DNA of 64,000 nt. It comes from Palsa-461 sp963768185 (lineage in GTDB: Bacteria > Actinomycetota > Acidimicrobiia > Acidimicrobiales > RAAP-2). The first letter of the stretch is position 1; each line of letters starts with the position of its first letter. Both the position numbers and the translations under genes were made by a program. Below, in pieces: positions 1-8,445 of the stretch. Location of the stretch: positions 1,116,001-1,180,000 of the forward strand of contig CAVYGS010000005.1 of assembly GCA_963768185.1 (NCBI GenBank), written 5' to 3'. The notes beneath the pieces are model-generated. The model did no database searches and was not told the origin of the DNA. It was given only the letters and a program-made list of their open reading frames with translations.

Positions 1-560
1 TCGAGCGCCTTGAACCGGCGGTCGATGTCAAGGTCCCGCTTCTTCTCGATGTCGGCGATCTCCTCGGCCAGCTCGGCCTCCAGATTCGCCAGGTCCTCGT
101 GGCGCTTGTCCTCGTCGACCCAGGTGACCAGGTTGGCGGCGAAGTAGATGACCTTCTCCAGCTGCTTGGCCTTCAGCTCCTCCCGGGCTTCTGTGCCCAT
201 GAGGAGGTAGGCCAGCCAGCTGCGGGTGCCCCGCAGGTACCAGATGTGGACGACAGGAGCGGCCAGCTCGATGTGGCCCATCCGCTCCCGGCGCACCTTG
301 GACCGAGTGACCTCGACGCCACAGCGCTCACAGATGATCCCCTTGAACCGGACGCGCTTGTACTTGCCGCAGTAGCACTCCCAGTCCTTGGTCGGGCCAA
401 AGATCTTCTCGCAGAAGAGGCCGTCCTTCTCGGGACGCAGCGTGCGGTAGTTGATGGTCTCGGGCTTCTTCACCTCGCCGTTGGACCACCCGCGGATCGC
501 CCCGGCGGTGGCCAGGCCGATCTTCAGTTGGTCGAAGGTGTTGACGTCGAGTGCGGTCAC
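1..560 (-). CDS. rpoC: DNA-directed RNA polymerase subunit beta' (N-terminal part, cut by window edge)
   Basis: This is the start of the RNA polymerase beta' subunit, which forms the catalytic cleft together with beta. About 186 codons lie in the window and the rest is beyond position 1. The protein opens MTALDVNTFDQLKIGLA and carries the N-terminal zinc-binding cysteines at residues 62, 64, 77 and 80 (ECYCGKYK and CERCGVEV), as in bacterial beta'. The start is GTG at 558-560. It overlaps the rpoB stop as GTGA, so the two subunits are probably translationally coupled. The reading is unambiguous; only the length is unknown. Confidence 0.97.
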   Translation of the reverse strand, partial: MTALDVNTFDQLKIGLATAGAIRGWSNGEVKKPETINYRTLRPEKDGLFCEKIFGPTKDWECYCGKYKRVRFKGIICERCGVEVTRSKVRRERMGHIELAAPVVHIWYLRGTRSWLAYLLMGTEAREELKAKQLEKVIYFAANLVTWVDEDKRHEDLANLEAELAEEIADIEKKRDLDIDRRFKAL

Positions 561-3500
561 GAGAAACTCCTCTCGGCGGCTCGCCGCTCGTCTTCCTCGT
601 CCGACCCGCGTTCGGGTCGGCTGATATCGATGCCCAGTTCCTCGGCCGTGCGAAACACGTCCTCGTCGAGCTCGTGCATCTCGATCTCCTCACCGGTGAC
701 CGACAGCACGTCGACGTCGAGGCAAAGGGACTGCATTTCCTTGATGAGCACCTTGAAGCTCTCGGGGATCCCCGGCTCGGGGATGTTCTCGCCCTTCACG
801 ATGGCCTCGTAGACCTTCACCCGGCCGAGGACGTCGTCGGACTTGATCGTGAGCAGCTCCTGGAGCGCGTAGGCGGCGCCGAAGGCCTCGAGCGCCCACA
901 CCTCCATCTCCCCGAAGCGCTGCCCGCCGAACTGGGCCTTCCCACCCAACGGCTGCTGGGTGATCATCGAGTACGGGCCGGTGGAGCGGGCGTGGATCTT
1001 GTCGTCCACCAGGTGGGCCAGCTTCAAGATGTAGACGAACCCTACTGACACCGGGTTGTCGTAGACCTCGCCGGTCCGGCCGTTATACAACGTGGCCTTC
1101 CCGTCGGTCCCGATCTGCAGCTCACCGTTGGCCGAGTCGGGGCGCAGCTCCTCGAAGAGGCCCTTGATCGTCTTGTGGCGGCCGGCGTCCTCCACCTCGT
1201 CCCAGTGGGCGCCGTCGAACACCGGGGTCGCGATCCAGTTGGCCGGCATGGTGCGCGGCCGGGTCTTGCGGGCCACCCCGTCGTCGCGGCCGCTCGTGCC
1301 CGCGTCGCCCTCGGGCGTCACGTCCTTCCAGCCGAATCGGGCCGCGTAGCCGAGGTGCGACTCGAGGACCTGGCCCACGTTCATCCGGCTCGGCACCCCG
1401 AGGGGATTCAAGATGATGTCGACGGGGGTCCCGTCGGCCAGGTAGGGCATGTCCTCGATCGGGAGGATCTTGGAGATGACGCCCTTGTTGCCGTGGCGGC
1501 CGGCCAGCTTGTCACCCTCGGAGATCTTGCGCTTCTGGGCCACGTACACGCGCACCAGCTCGTTCACCCCGGGCGGCAGCTCGTGGGAGCTGTCGCGGGA
1601 GAACACGCGGACGTCGATGACCTTGCCCTCCTCGCCGTGGGGGACCTTCAGGCTGGTGTCGCGGACCTCGCGCGCCTTCTCCCCGAAGATGGCCCGGAGC
1701 AGGCGCTCCTCGGGGGTCTGCTCGGTCTCGCCCTTCGGGGTGACCTTGCCGACGAGGACGTCGCCCGGCCCCACCTCGGCCCCGATGCGGATGATCCCGC
1801 GCTCGTCGAGGTCGGCCAGGATCTCCTCGGACAGGTTCGGGATGTCCCGGGTAATCTCCTCGGCCCCGAGCTTGGTGTCCCGGGCGTCGACCTCGTGCTC
1901 CTCGATATGGATCGAGGTGAGCACGTCGTCGCGCACCAGGCGCTCGGAGAGGATGATGGCGTCCTCGTAGTTGTAGCCCTCCCACGGCATGAACGCGACG
2001 AGCAGGTTCTTGCCCAACGCCAGCTCGCCGTTGTGGGTTGACGGGCCGTCGGCCAACAGGTCGCCCTCGACCACCGGCTGGCCTTCCTCCACCAGCGGCT
2101 TCTGGTTGATGCTCGTGTTCTGGTTGGAGCGGCGGAACTTGGCGAGGCGGTAGATCTTCTTGCCGAGGGTGTGCCCGAGCCGGTCCTTCTGCCCCGAGCG
2201 GTAGTCGACCACGATCTGGTCGCCCGAGACCTCGGTGACTGTGCCCTCGCCCTCAGCCAGGATGACGTCGCCGGCGTCGCGGGCCGCCCGGGCCTCGACC
2301 CCGGTCCCGATGTAGGGGGCCTCGGGGACCACGAGCGGCACCGCCTGCTTCTGCATGTTGGCGCCCATGAGCGCCCGGTTGGCGTCGTCGTGCTCGACGA
2401 AGGGAATGAGCGCGGTGGACACCGAGACGATCTGCTTCGGCGACACGTCCATGAGGTCGACCTCGGAGGGCGGCACGAAGTCGATCTCGCTCGTGGTGCC
2501 GTAGGTGGTGGTGGCCACCCCGACCCGCACCCCGGTGCCCTGGGGGCCCCGACGCACGAGCACGCGGTCCTCGGTGAAGTGGCCGCGTTCATCGACCGGG
2601 GCGTTGGCCTGGGCGATGACGTGCTCCTCCTCCTCGTCGGCCGCGAGGTACACGACCTCACCAGTCACCCGGCCATCGGTCACGGTGCGGTACGGGGTCT
2701 CGATGAACCCGTACTCGTTGACCCGCGCGTAGGTGGCCAACGCTCCGATGAGGCCGATGTTCGGGCCCTCGGGGGTCTCGATCGGGCACATGCGCCCGTA
2801 GTGGGAGCTGTGCACGTCACGGACCTCGAAGCCGGCACGCTCGCGCGACAGCCCGCCCGGGCCGAGCGCCGAGAGGCGCCGCTTGTGGGCCAGACCCGAG
2901 AGCGGGTTGTTCTGGTCCATGAACTGGCTGAGCTGGCTGGTGCCGAAGAACTCCTTCACCGCGGCCACGACCGGGCGGATGTTGATCAGGGTCTGGGGCG
3001 TGATCGCCTCGACGTCCTGGGTGGTCATGCGCTCGCGCACGACCCGCTCCATCCGGGACAGCCCGACGCGCACCTGATTCTGGATGAGCTCGCCGACCGA
3101 GCGCACCCGCCGGTTGGCAAAGTGGTCCTGGTCGTCGATGCGGTACGTGGAGTCGCCATCGGCCATGTGCAGCGCGAGGTGCAGCATGTAGGTGGCCGAG
3201 GCCAGGATCTCGGAGGGACTGAGGACGCTCTGGTCCGGCGCCGGGCGCTCGACCTCGATGCCGAACAGGTCCGAGATGCGCTCGATCTCGGGCCCGAGCT
3301 TGCGGTTCAGTTTGTAGCGCCCGACCCGGGTCAGGTCGTAGCGCTTCGGGTTGAAGAAGGCGTTCTCGAAGTACTGGCGCGCCGCCTCGACCGAGAGCGG
3401 CTCACCGGGGCGGGCCCGCTTGTAGATCTCGAGGAGCGCCTCCTCCCGGGTCGGGGCGAGCGTGCGCTCCTTGTCCCACTGGCCCTCGAGGAAGTCGAAG

Positions 3501-4147
3501 TGCCGGACGAAGCGCTCCAAGAACTCGTCGTCGCCGTAGCCGAGCGCGCGCAGCAGGACAAAGAGGGAAAGCCGGCGCTTGCGGGCGACCCGGGCGCCGA
3601 CGGTCACGTCCCGCGACGGCTTCGCCTCGATGTCGAGCTCGATCCACTCACCGCGGTAGGGGTGGATGGTCCCGGTGAAGATCGTCTTGGCGTCGCGGCC
3701 GGGCTGGAAGATGACCCCGGGCGAGCGGACCAGCTGGCTCACGACCACCCGCTCGGTCCCGTTGACGATGAAGGTGCCGCGCTCGGTCATCATCGGGAAG
3801 TCCCCCATGAAGACGGTCTGTTCCTTGATCTCGCCGGTGGTGGCGTTCAAGAACCGCGCCCGGACAAAGACCGGGGCGGCGTAGGTCATGTCCTTCTCCT
3901 TGCACTCCTCCACCGAGAACTTGGGCGGCGGGCGCAGATCGGGGTCGGACGGGTCGAACTCGAGCTCGAGGCTCAGCTGACCGGTGAAGTCTTCGATGGG
4001 GCTGATATCACCGAAGGCTTCCGCGAGTCCCTTGTCCAAGAACCACTGAAACGAGTCGCGCTGGACCGAGATCAGGTCCGGAAGCGGCAGCGCCTCGTCG
4101 ATATTGGCAAAGGAAACGCGTTCGGGACTGCGGGACCGTGCGGGCAA
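557..4147 (-). CDS. rpoB: DNA-directed RNA polymerase subunit beta
   Basis: This is the 1196-residue catalytic beta subunit, the usual length for actinobacteria. The rifampicin-binding region sits at about residues 400-435 (GTSQLSQFMDQNNPLSGLAH, then KRRLSALGPGG). The Asp, His and Ser positions most often mutated in resistant strains have the sensitive-type residues. The start is TTG at 4145-4147, with a strong GGGAGGAG ribosome site upstream on the minus strand. No in-frame ATG nearby gives the expected N-terminus. The gene lies 315 bases downstream of rplL, with its own candidate promoter in that gap, and overlaps rpoC by four bases. Confidence 0.98.
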   Translation of the reverse strand: MPARSRSPERVSFANIDEALPLPDLISVQRDSFQWFLDKGLAEAFGDISPIEDFTGQLSLELEFDPSDPDLRPPPKFSVEECKEKDMTYAAPVFVRARFLNATTGEIKEQTVFMGDFPMMTERGTFIVNGTERVVVSQLVRSPGVIFQPGRDAKTIFTGTIHPYRGEWIELDIEAKPSRDVTVGARVARKRRLSLFVLLRALGYGDDEFLERFVRHFDFLEGQWDKERTLAPTREEALLEIYKRARPGEPLSVEAARQYFENAFFNPKRYDLTRVGRYKLNRKLGPEIERISDLFGIEVERPAPDQSVLSPSEILASATYMLHLALHMADGDSTYRIDDQDHFANRRVRSVGELIQNQVRVGLSRMERVVRERMTTQDVEAITPQTLINIRPVVAAVKEFFGTSQLSQFMDQNNPLSGLAHKRRLSALGPGGLSRERAGFEVRDVHSSHYGRMCPIETPEGPNIGLIGALATYARVNEYGFIETPYRTVTDGRVTGEVVYLAADEEEEHVIAQANAPVDERGHFTEDRVLVRRGPQGTGVRVGVATTTYGTTSEIDFVPPSEVDLMDVSPKQIVSVSTALIPFVEHDDANRALMGANMQKQAVPLVVPEAPYIGTGVEARAARDAGDVILAEGEGTVTEVSGDQIVVDYRSGQKDRLGHTLGKKIYRLAKFRRSNQNTSINQKPLVEEGQPVVEGDLLADGPSTHNGELALGKNLLVAFMPWEGYNYEDAIILSERLVRDDVLTSIHIEEHEVDARDTKLGAEEITRDIPNLSEEILADLDERGIIRIGAEVGPGDVLVGKVTPKGETEQTPEERLLRAIFGEKAREVRDTSLKVPHGEEGKVIDVRVFSRDSSHELPPGVNELVRVYVAQKRKISEGDKLAGRHGNKGVISKILPIEDMPYLADGTPVDIILNPLGVPSRMNVGQVLESHLGYAARFGWKDVTPEGDAGTSGRDDGVARKTRPRTMPANWIATPVFDGAHWDEVEDAGRHKTIKGLFEELRPDSANGELQIGTDGKATLYNGRTGEVYDNPVSVGFVYILKLAHLVDDKIHARSTGPYSMITQQPLGGKAQFGGQRFGEMEVWALEAFGAAYALQELLTIKSDDVLGRVKVYEAIVKGENIPEPGIPESFKVLIKEMQSLCLDVDVLSVTGEEIEMHELDEDVFRTAEELGIDISRPERGSDEEDERRAAERSFS

Positions 4148-4462
4148 CGGCCTACTCCTCCCAGCTGGGGTACTGACGGGTGAAACGGGGACGCAAGACG
4201 CCTCCGGGGCGCGACTCCGGAGCGAGGACGATGGACGCGAGGTGGATCAGGGCCGGCGCCGTGGCGCGCGCGATCCCACCGGAATTTCAGGCACGGACCA
4301 CAGGCTGCGCACGGCAACCCTGTAGCCTAACCGGAGACGGGCTGGGATACAACCCCTGGGTCGCGGCCCACCATGCGGAGACCCTCCGGGCCCCGCGGGC
4401 TGCGGAAAAGGCTAGGGAACGCGGCGCCCCTCGTCAAGGCTTCCACGCCCCCTGGCCCCCTC
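4148..4462. other. rplL-rpoB intergenic region
   Basis: These 315 bases contain no convincing gene. I see a candidate rpoB promoter (listed separately) and the rpoB ribosome site. No hairpin with a T-tract was found, so partial read-through from rplL into rpoB is likely, as in other bacteria. Confidence 0.6.
4324..4352 (-). promoter_or_regulatory. Candidate promoter for rpoB-rpoC
   Basis: On the minus strand a -35-like TTGTAT (4347-4352) is followed by a 17-base spacer and a -10-like TAGGCT (4324-4329), about 180 bases before the rpoB start. Spacing and the TAnnnT form fit a housekeeping sigma factor. It was located by eye only. Confidence 0.45.
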
Positions 4463-4855
4463 CTACTTGAGCTCGACGGTGCCCCCGGCACCCTCGAGGG
4501 CGGCCTTGGCCTTCTCGGCCTCTTCCTTGCCGACCCGCTCGAGCACGGCCTTCGGCGCGCCGTCCACCAGGTCTTTGGCCTCCTTCAGGCCGAGGCTGGT
4601 CAGCGACCGAACCTCCTTGATGACCTGGATCTTCTTGTCGCCGGCGGCGGTCAGGACGACGTCGAACTCGGTCTGCTCCTCGTCGCCTCCGCCCGCGTCG
4701 GCACCGCCACCGGCGGCGGCGGGCGCCACAGCGACGGGTGCCGCTGCCGTCACGCCGAAGCGCTCCTCGAATTCCTTCAGCAGCTCACTCAGCTCCAGCA
4801 CGGAGAGCGACGCGATGCCGTCCAGGATCTGGTCCTTGGTGATGGTCCCAGCCAT
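4463..4855 (-). CDS. rplL: 50S ribosomal protein L7/L12
   Basis: This is the 130-residue stalk protein that recruits translation GTPases; copies bind as dimers to L10. The N-terminal dimerisation helices (residues 1-35), an Ala/Gly-rich hinge (about 36-60) and the conserved C-terminal domain with IQVIKEVRSLTSLGLKEAK are all visible. It begins at ATG 4853-4855 after an AAAGGAAC ribosome site and lies 45 bases downstream of rplJ, the usual L10-L7/L12 pair. The hinge holds a Gly/Asp-rich stretch typical of actinobacterial versions. Confidence 0.97.
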   Translation of the reverse strand: MAGTITKDQILDGIASLSVLELSELLKEFEERFGVTAAAPVAVAPAAAGGGADAGGGDEEQTEFDVVLTAAGDKKIQVIKEVRSLTSLGLKEAKDLVDGAPKAVLERVGKEEAEKAKAALEGAGGTVELK

Positions 4856-4900
4856 GGTGTTCCTTTCTCTGTTCTCGATCTTGTCGGTCGTTCGGTTGCG

Positions 4901-5680
4901 CTACGACTCGTCGGCCGCGGGCACATCCTCGGCCGTCGCTTCGGGCTCAGCGGCTTCCGCCGGGGCCTCGGCAGTCGCTTCGGGCTCAGCGGCTTCTGCC
5001 GGGGTTTCGGCGGTCGCTTCGGGTTCGGCGGCTTCCGCCGGGGTTTCGGCGACGCCTTCGGGCTCCGCGTGTTCCACAGTCTCGGCAGGATCTTCGGTCG
5101 TCTCGTCCTCGGTGATCGCCTCGGCCACTGACTGGGCCGGGGCGACGGCGGCCGGCTCGGCAGCCTGACGCTGCTCGAGCAGGGCCGAGATGCCGTAGGC
5201 AAGGTTGCGCGGCAGCGCCTGGATCAAACCAGCCAGCTGCTGCAGCGGCGCCGCGAGCCCGCCGGCGAACCGGGCGAGCAGCACGTCGCGCGATGGCAGG
5301 TCGGCCAGGCGGGTCAGATCCAGGTTGGTGAGCGAACTCCCCTCGGACAGTCCGCCCTTGACGATGAGCGCCGGGTTCGCCCGGGCAAAGTCACGCAGGG
5401 CCTTGGCCGCGGCGCTGATCTCACCGTTGACGAAGGCGATGGCCGTCGGGCCGGTTAGCAGCTCGGCGAGGCCCTCGTATTCGCTGCCCGCGACAGCCAG
5501 ACGCACGAGCGTGTTCTTGTAGATCTTGTAGTCGCCGACGGCGGCCAGGCTCTTGCGGAGCTCCGCCAGCTGGGTGACGGTCAGGCCCCGATACTCGGTG
5601 ACGACGGAGGCGTTGGCGGACGCGAAGCGCTCACGTACCTCTTGGACCACTGCGACCTTCTCCGGTCGGGGGTTCTCCAT
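4901..5680 (-). CDS. rplJ: 50S ribosomal protein L10 with long acidic C-terminal repeat tail
   Basis: L10 anchors the L7/L12 stalk to 23S rRNA. The conserved core is residues 1-about 170 (opening MENPRPEKVAVVQEVRERF, with TVTQLAELRK and YKIYKNTLVRLA). The protein is 259 residues, against about 165-180 usually. The extra 80 or so residues are Ala/Glu/Pro/Thr-rich and include three 13-residue repeats. The start is ATG 5678-5680 with GGAGAGGGCG upstream; the open frame further upstream is not conserved and overlaps the leader region. It heads the L10-L7/L12 pair and is probably controlled through the leader RNA upstream. Confidence 0.95.
   Translation of the reverse strand: MENPRPEKVAVVQEVRERFASANASVVTEYRGLTVTQLAELRKSLAAVGDYKIYKNTLVRLAVAGSEYEGLAELLTGPTAIAFVNGEISAAAKALRDFARANPALIVKGGLSEGSSLTNLDLTRLADLPSRDVLLARFAGGLAAPLQQLAGLIQALPRNLAYGISALLEQRQAAEPAAVAPAQSVAEAITEDETTEDPAETVEHAEPEGVAETPAEAAEPEATAETPAEAAEPEATAEAPAEAAEPEATAEDVPAADES
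4932..5060 (-). repeat. 39-base tandem repeat inside rplJ
   Basis: Three near-identical 39-base units plus a partial fourth encode the 13-residue unit PAEAAEPEATAE(T/A/D) in the acidic tail of L10. The units differ at few positions, mostly synonymous, which suggests recent in-frame duplication. Repeats of this kind often vary in copy number between strains. Confidence 0.85.
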
Positions 5681-5719
5681 CGCCCTCTCCTGTCCCTGCT
5701 GGCCTTCCGGCCGCAGCTC

Positions 5720-5880
5720 CTGTGAGCGACGAGCGGTCACGGGCCCAGCTGAGCGGGTGCCCGGATCGAATCGCCTCTTCAGGCGGGCTCTCAACGAGCC
5801 CCTTCGGCACCGAGGTGCACCGGAGGTCTGCGGCGTCTTTGTTGTGGCCCGCCCTCGCGAGCGGACCGTTGCACTGTAGT
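5720..5880 (-). promoter_or_regulatory. Probable L10 (rplJ) leader RNA
   Basis: The 227-base gap between rplA and rplJ contains, on the minus strand, CGCCGCAGACCTCCGGTGC, then a GGTGC/GCACC helix, a long GC-rich arm, and GCCTGAAGAGGCG. This resembles the L10 leader found before rplJ in Gram-positive bacteria, where L10 or the L10-L12 complex represses its own operon. I assign it by position and partial motif match; exact ends are not defined. Confidence 0.55.
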
Positions 5881-5907
5881 GGCCGGCCAAGGGCCGGACG
5901 AAACGGC

Positions 5908-6630
5908 TCAGACCGCGGCGAGCTCCTCTTCCACTTCTCTCGCCTTGGCCGGGTCGATGTGCACGCCCGGACCCATGGTCGACGACAGCGTCACCGACCT
6001 GAGATACCGGCCCTTGGCGGCGGCCGGCTTCACCCGGACCAGCTCCTCGACCACGGCGCGGATGTTGCCCACCAGCTGCTGCTTGGAGAAGGAGACCTTG
6101 CCGACGGGGACGTGGATGTTGCCGACCTTGTCGGTGCGGTACTCGACGCGGCCGCTCTTGAACTCGCTCACCGCCTTGCCGACGTCCATGGTGACCGTGC
6201 CGGTCTTGGGGTTGGGCATGAGCCCACGGGGACCCAGGATGCGCCCGAGCGTCCCCACCTTCCCCATGAGATCGGGGGTCGCGATCGCGACGTCGAACGC
6301 CAAGAACCCCTCTCCGGAGACCCGCGCCACGAGGTCGTCCGCCCCGACGACGTCGGCCCCCGCGCTCCGGGCCTCGGCCGCCTTCTCACCGGCCGCGAAG
6401 ACGGCGACGCGCACGTCGCGGCCGGTTCCCGACGGGAGCGACAGGGTGCCGCGCACGATCTGGTCCGCCTTGCGCGGGTCGACGCCCAGGCGGAGGGCCA
6501 GCTCGACGGTCTCGTCGAACTTGGCGGTGGCGAGCTCCTTCACCAGGTCGACGGCGGTCGAGATGCTGTGCTGCTCCTCGCGATCGACCTTGCTCAGGGC
6601 GTCGACGTACTTCTTGGAATGTTGGGTCAT
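5908..6630 (-). CDS. rplA: 50S ribosomal protein L1
   Basis: This is the 240-residue L1 stalk protein, which helps deadenylated tRNA leave the E site and represses the L11-L1 operon in many bacteria. The conserved GRILGPRGLMPNPKTGTVT motif is at about residues 130-148, and FKSGRVEYRTDK follows. The start is ATG 6628-6630 with GAGGAACGAGG before it; the longer open frame upstream is only a frame extension over rplK. It is 25 bases downstream of rplK. Confidence 0.97.
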   Translation of the reverse strand: MTQHSKKYVDALSKVDREEQHSISTAVDLVKELATAKFDETVELALRLGVDPRKADQIVRGTLSLPSGTGRDVRVAVFAAGEKAAEARSAGADVVGADDLVARVSGEGFLAFDVAIATPDLMGKVGTLGRILGPRGLMPNPKTGTVTMDVGKAVSEFKSGRVEYRTDKVGNIHVPVGKVSFSKQQLVGNIRAVVEELVRVKPAAAKGRYLRSVTLSSTMGPGVHIDPAKAREVEEELAAV

Positions 6631-6655
6631 GTCCTCGTTCCTCTGTCCTGTCGTC

Positions 6656-7087
6656 TCAGCCTGAGACCGTGATGCCCATCGACCGGGCGGTGCCGGCCAC
6701 CTGGCGCTTGGCCTGCTCGAGGTCGTCGGTGTTGAGGTCGGGCAGCTTGATGCGGGCGATGTCGGCCAGCTGGGCATCGGTGACGGTCCCGACCGTCTCA
6801 CGGCCCGAGGTGGCCGCGCCCTTGGGGACGCCCGCCGCCTCGCGCAGGAGCACTGGGGTGGGTGGGGTCTTGAGCTCGAAGGTGAAGCTCCGGTCCTCGT
6901 AGATGGTGATGTCGACCGGGATGACCGTACCCCGCTGGTTCTCGGTGGCCGCGTTGTACTGCTTGCAGAACTCCATCGTCTGGACGCCATGGGGTCCGAG
7001 CGCGGTCCCGACGGGCGGGGCCGGGGTGGCCTGGCCGGCCTGCAGCTGGATCTTCACCTTGGCGAGCACTCGCTTCCGGGGGGGCAT
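6656..7087 (-). CDS. rplK: 50S ribosomal protein L11
   Basis: L11 (143 residues) binds the GTPase-associated region of 23S rRNA and is the target region for thiopeptide antibiotics. The Pro-rich N-terminal domain (GQATPAPPVGTALGPHGV, about residues 18-35) and the rRNA-binding C-terminal domain are complete. ATG at 7085-7087 follows an AGAGGAGAAC ribosome site. It sits 23 bases after nusG in the conserved nusG-rplK-rplA order. Confidence 0.97.
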   Translation of the reverse strand: MPPRKRVLAKVKIQLQAGQATPAPPVGTALGPHGVQTMEFCKQYNAATENQRGTVIPVDITIYEDRSFTFELKTPPTPVLLREAAGVPKGAATSGRETVGTVTDAQLADIARIKLPDLNTDDLEQAKRQVAGTARSMGITVSG

Positions 7088-7110
7088 GGTTCTCCTCTTC
7101 GTTCCCTGGC

Positions 7111-7935
7111 TTAGAGCTTGGCGACTTGGCTGAACTCGAGCTCGACCGGGGTCTCCCGGCCGAAGATGTTCACAAGCACCTTGAGCTTCAGCTGATCCTC
7201 GTTGATCTCGGCGATCTGGCCGGAGAAGTCCGCGAACGGACCCTCCTTCACCCGCACCGTCTCGTTGACCTCGTACTCGAGCCGCGGCCGTGTCCGCTTG
7301 GGCGCCGTGCCCTCGGTGCCCTCCACCTTCACCTGCAAGATGCTCTCGACCTCGCGGCGTGAGAGCGGCGTGGGCTTGGTGCCCGGGCCGACGAAACCGG
7401 TGACCCCCGGGGTGTTCCTGATCGCGCCCCAGACGTCGTCGTCGAGGTCGCAGCGCACGAGGAGGTAGCCGGGGAACACCTTCTTGGCGACGGTCACCTT
7501 CTTGCCGGCCTTGAACTCGACCACGTCCTCCATCGGGATCACGATCTCGAAGACACGGTCCTCCATGTTGCGCGACGCCATGACGCTGAAGAGATTGGAA
7601 CGCACCTTGTTCTCGTAGCCCGAGTAGGTGTGCACCACGTACCAGCGGCCCGGTCGGTCGAAGGGGCTAGGAGGCGGCTCCTCTCCCTCCTCCTCGTCGT
7701 CGAACTCGTCGTCGGGGGTGGCCGTCGCGTCGAGAACGACGTCGGGCTCGCCGCCCTCGAAGGAGGAGTCGCCGGGATCAGCTCCGTTGGCCGAGGCAGG
7801 GACCGATTCCCGGATGAGCTCGGCGTCGGTGGGCTCGAGCTCGGGCGCCGCCTCGGCGCCCGACTCCTCGTCCGTCTCCTCGAGTTCCTCGTTCGCGATC
7901 GGCTGTTCGGTGTCGTCGGCTTCGTCGAAGGTCAT
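7111..7935 (-). CDS. nusG: Transcription termination/antitermination factor NusG with acidic N-terminal extension
   Basis: NusG couples RNA polymerase to Rho or to the ribosome. The NGN domain starts near residue 96 (GRWYVVHTYSGYENKV) and the C-terminal KOW domain contains KEGPFADFSGQIAEINEDQ. The protein is 274 residues, against about 180 in Escherichia coli. The first roughly 90 residues are a low-complexity Asp/Glu-rich extension, as in many actinobacteria. ATG 7933-7935 overlaps the secE stop as ATGA, which fixes the start. Longer in-frame extensions would run through secE. Confidence 0.96.
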   Translation of the reverse strand: MTFDEADDTEQPIANEELEETDEESGAEAAPELEPTDAELIRESVPASANGADPGDSSFEGGEPDVVLDATATPDDEFDDEEEGEEPPPSPFDRPGRWYVVHTYSGYENKVRSNLFSVMASRNMEDRVFEIVIPMEDVVEFKAGKKVTVAKKVFPGYLLVRCDLDDDVWGAIRNTPGVTGFVGPGTKPTPLSRREVESILQVKVEGTEGTAPKRTRPRLEYEVNETVRVKEGPFADFSGQIAEINEDQLKLKVLVNIFGRETPVELEFSQVAKL

Positions 7936-8228
7936 TTGTGGAACATGAACAGCACGGCCTTCCCGAAGCCGAGGTTCAAGAGGAAGATCAGCGTGATCAT
8001 GAGCACCAGCGTCGTGACGACGACGGTCGTGTAGTTGAACATCTCGGAGCGGTTGGGCCAGGCGACCTGGCGGAGCTCGTCTCGGACCTCCCGGACGAAC
8101 TGGGTCGGCGAGGTGCGCTGGCGACGCCGCGTGGCGACCGGGGAGGTGGTGCGGGCGCGGGACGACGGGGACCCGTCGGCCTCCATCTGGCCCTGACGCT
8201 GCATCAGTCGCTTGGTCTCGCGGTTCAT
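7932..8228 (-). CDS. secE: Preprotein translocase subunit SecE
   Basis: SecE (98 residues) clamps the SecY channel. A basic cytoplasmic N-terminus precedes the conserved amphipathic segment (TQFVREVRDELRQVAWPNRSE, residues about 41-61) and one membrane helix at about residues 66-95. This one-helix form is standard outside the enterobacteria. It overlaps nusG by four bases and follows tRNA-Trp by about 43 bases, the usual neighbourhood. Confidence 0.95.
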   Translation of the reverse strand: MNRETKRLMQRQGQMEADGSPSSRARTTSPVATRRRQRTSPTQFVREVRDELRQVAWPNRSEMFNYTTVVVTTLVLMITLIFLLNLGFGKAVLFMFHK

Positions 8229-8271
8229 GGAAACGCTCCGATGTCTCGAGCTGGTCCTTGGATTGGAAGAG

Positions 8272-8344
8272 CAGGGCAGGAGGGACTCGAACCCCCAACC
8301 GCCGGTTTTGGAGACCGGTGCTCTACCAATTGAGCTACTGCCCT
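8272..8344 (-). tRNA. tRNA-Trp (anticodon CCA)
   Basis: The minus strand folds as a 73-base cloverleaf with acceptor AGGGCAG/CTGCCCT, D arm TAGCTCAATTGGTAGAGCA, anticodon loop CTCCAAA and T loop TTCGAGT. No CCA is encoded. A tRNA-Trp gene just before secE is a conserved arrangement. Confidence 0.95.
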
Positions 8345-8410
8345 CGGCGGACCGCCCTCAGCGCTTCTCGGGCGGTGGCCCGAGCCATCTGACCTGGGCA
8401 GCAACGGGCA

Positions 8411-8416
8411 ACTTTA
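8411..8416 (-). promoter_or_regulatory. Candidate -10 element upstream of tRNA-Trp/secE/nusG
   Basis: TAAAGT on the minus strand, preceded by GGTGG, lies about 65 bases before tRNA-Trp. The same GGTGG-TAAAGT arrangement precedes tRNA-Thr. No good -35 hexamer is seen, so this is tentative. It lies in the loop of a CCTGGGC/GCCCAGG inverted repeat (8391-8428) that could also terminate rpmG transcripts. Confidence 0.3.
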
Positions 8417-8445
8417 CCACCCGCCCAGGCACGGCCGCCCGGCGC

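Noticed and set aside
99..4183. Long plus-strand open frames opposite rpoB and rpoC
   Set aside because: They are antisense frames created by high GC and lack conserved protein features and ribosome sites.
8360..8430. Terminator hairpins between rpmG and tRNA-Trp
   Set aside because: Two inverted repeats exist (CTCGGG/CCCGAG and CCTGGGC/GCCCAGG), but one encloses a possible -10 and neither has a T-tract. They were not called as terminators.
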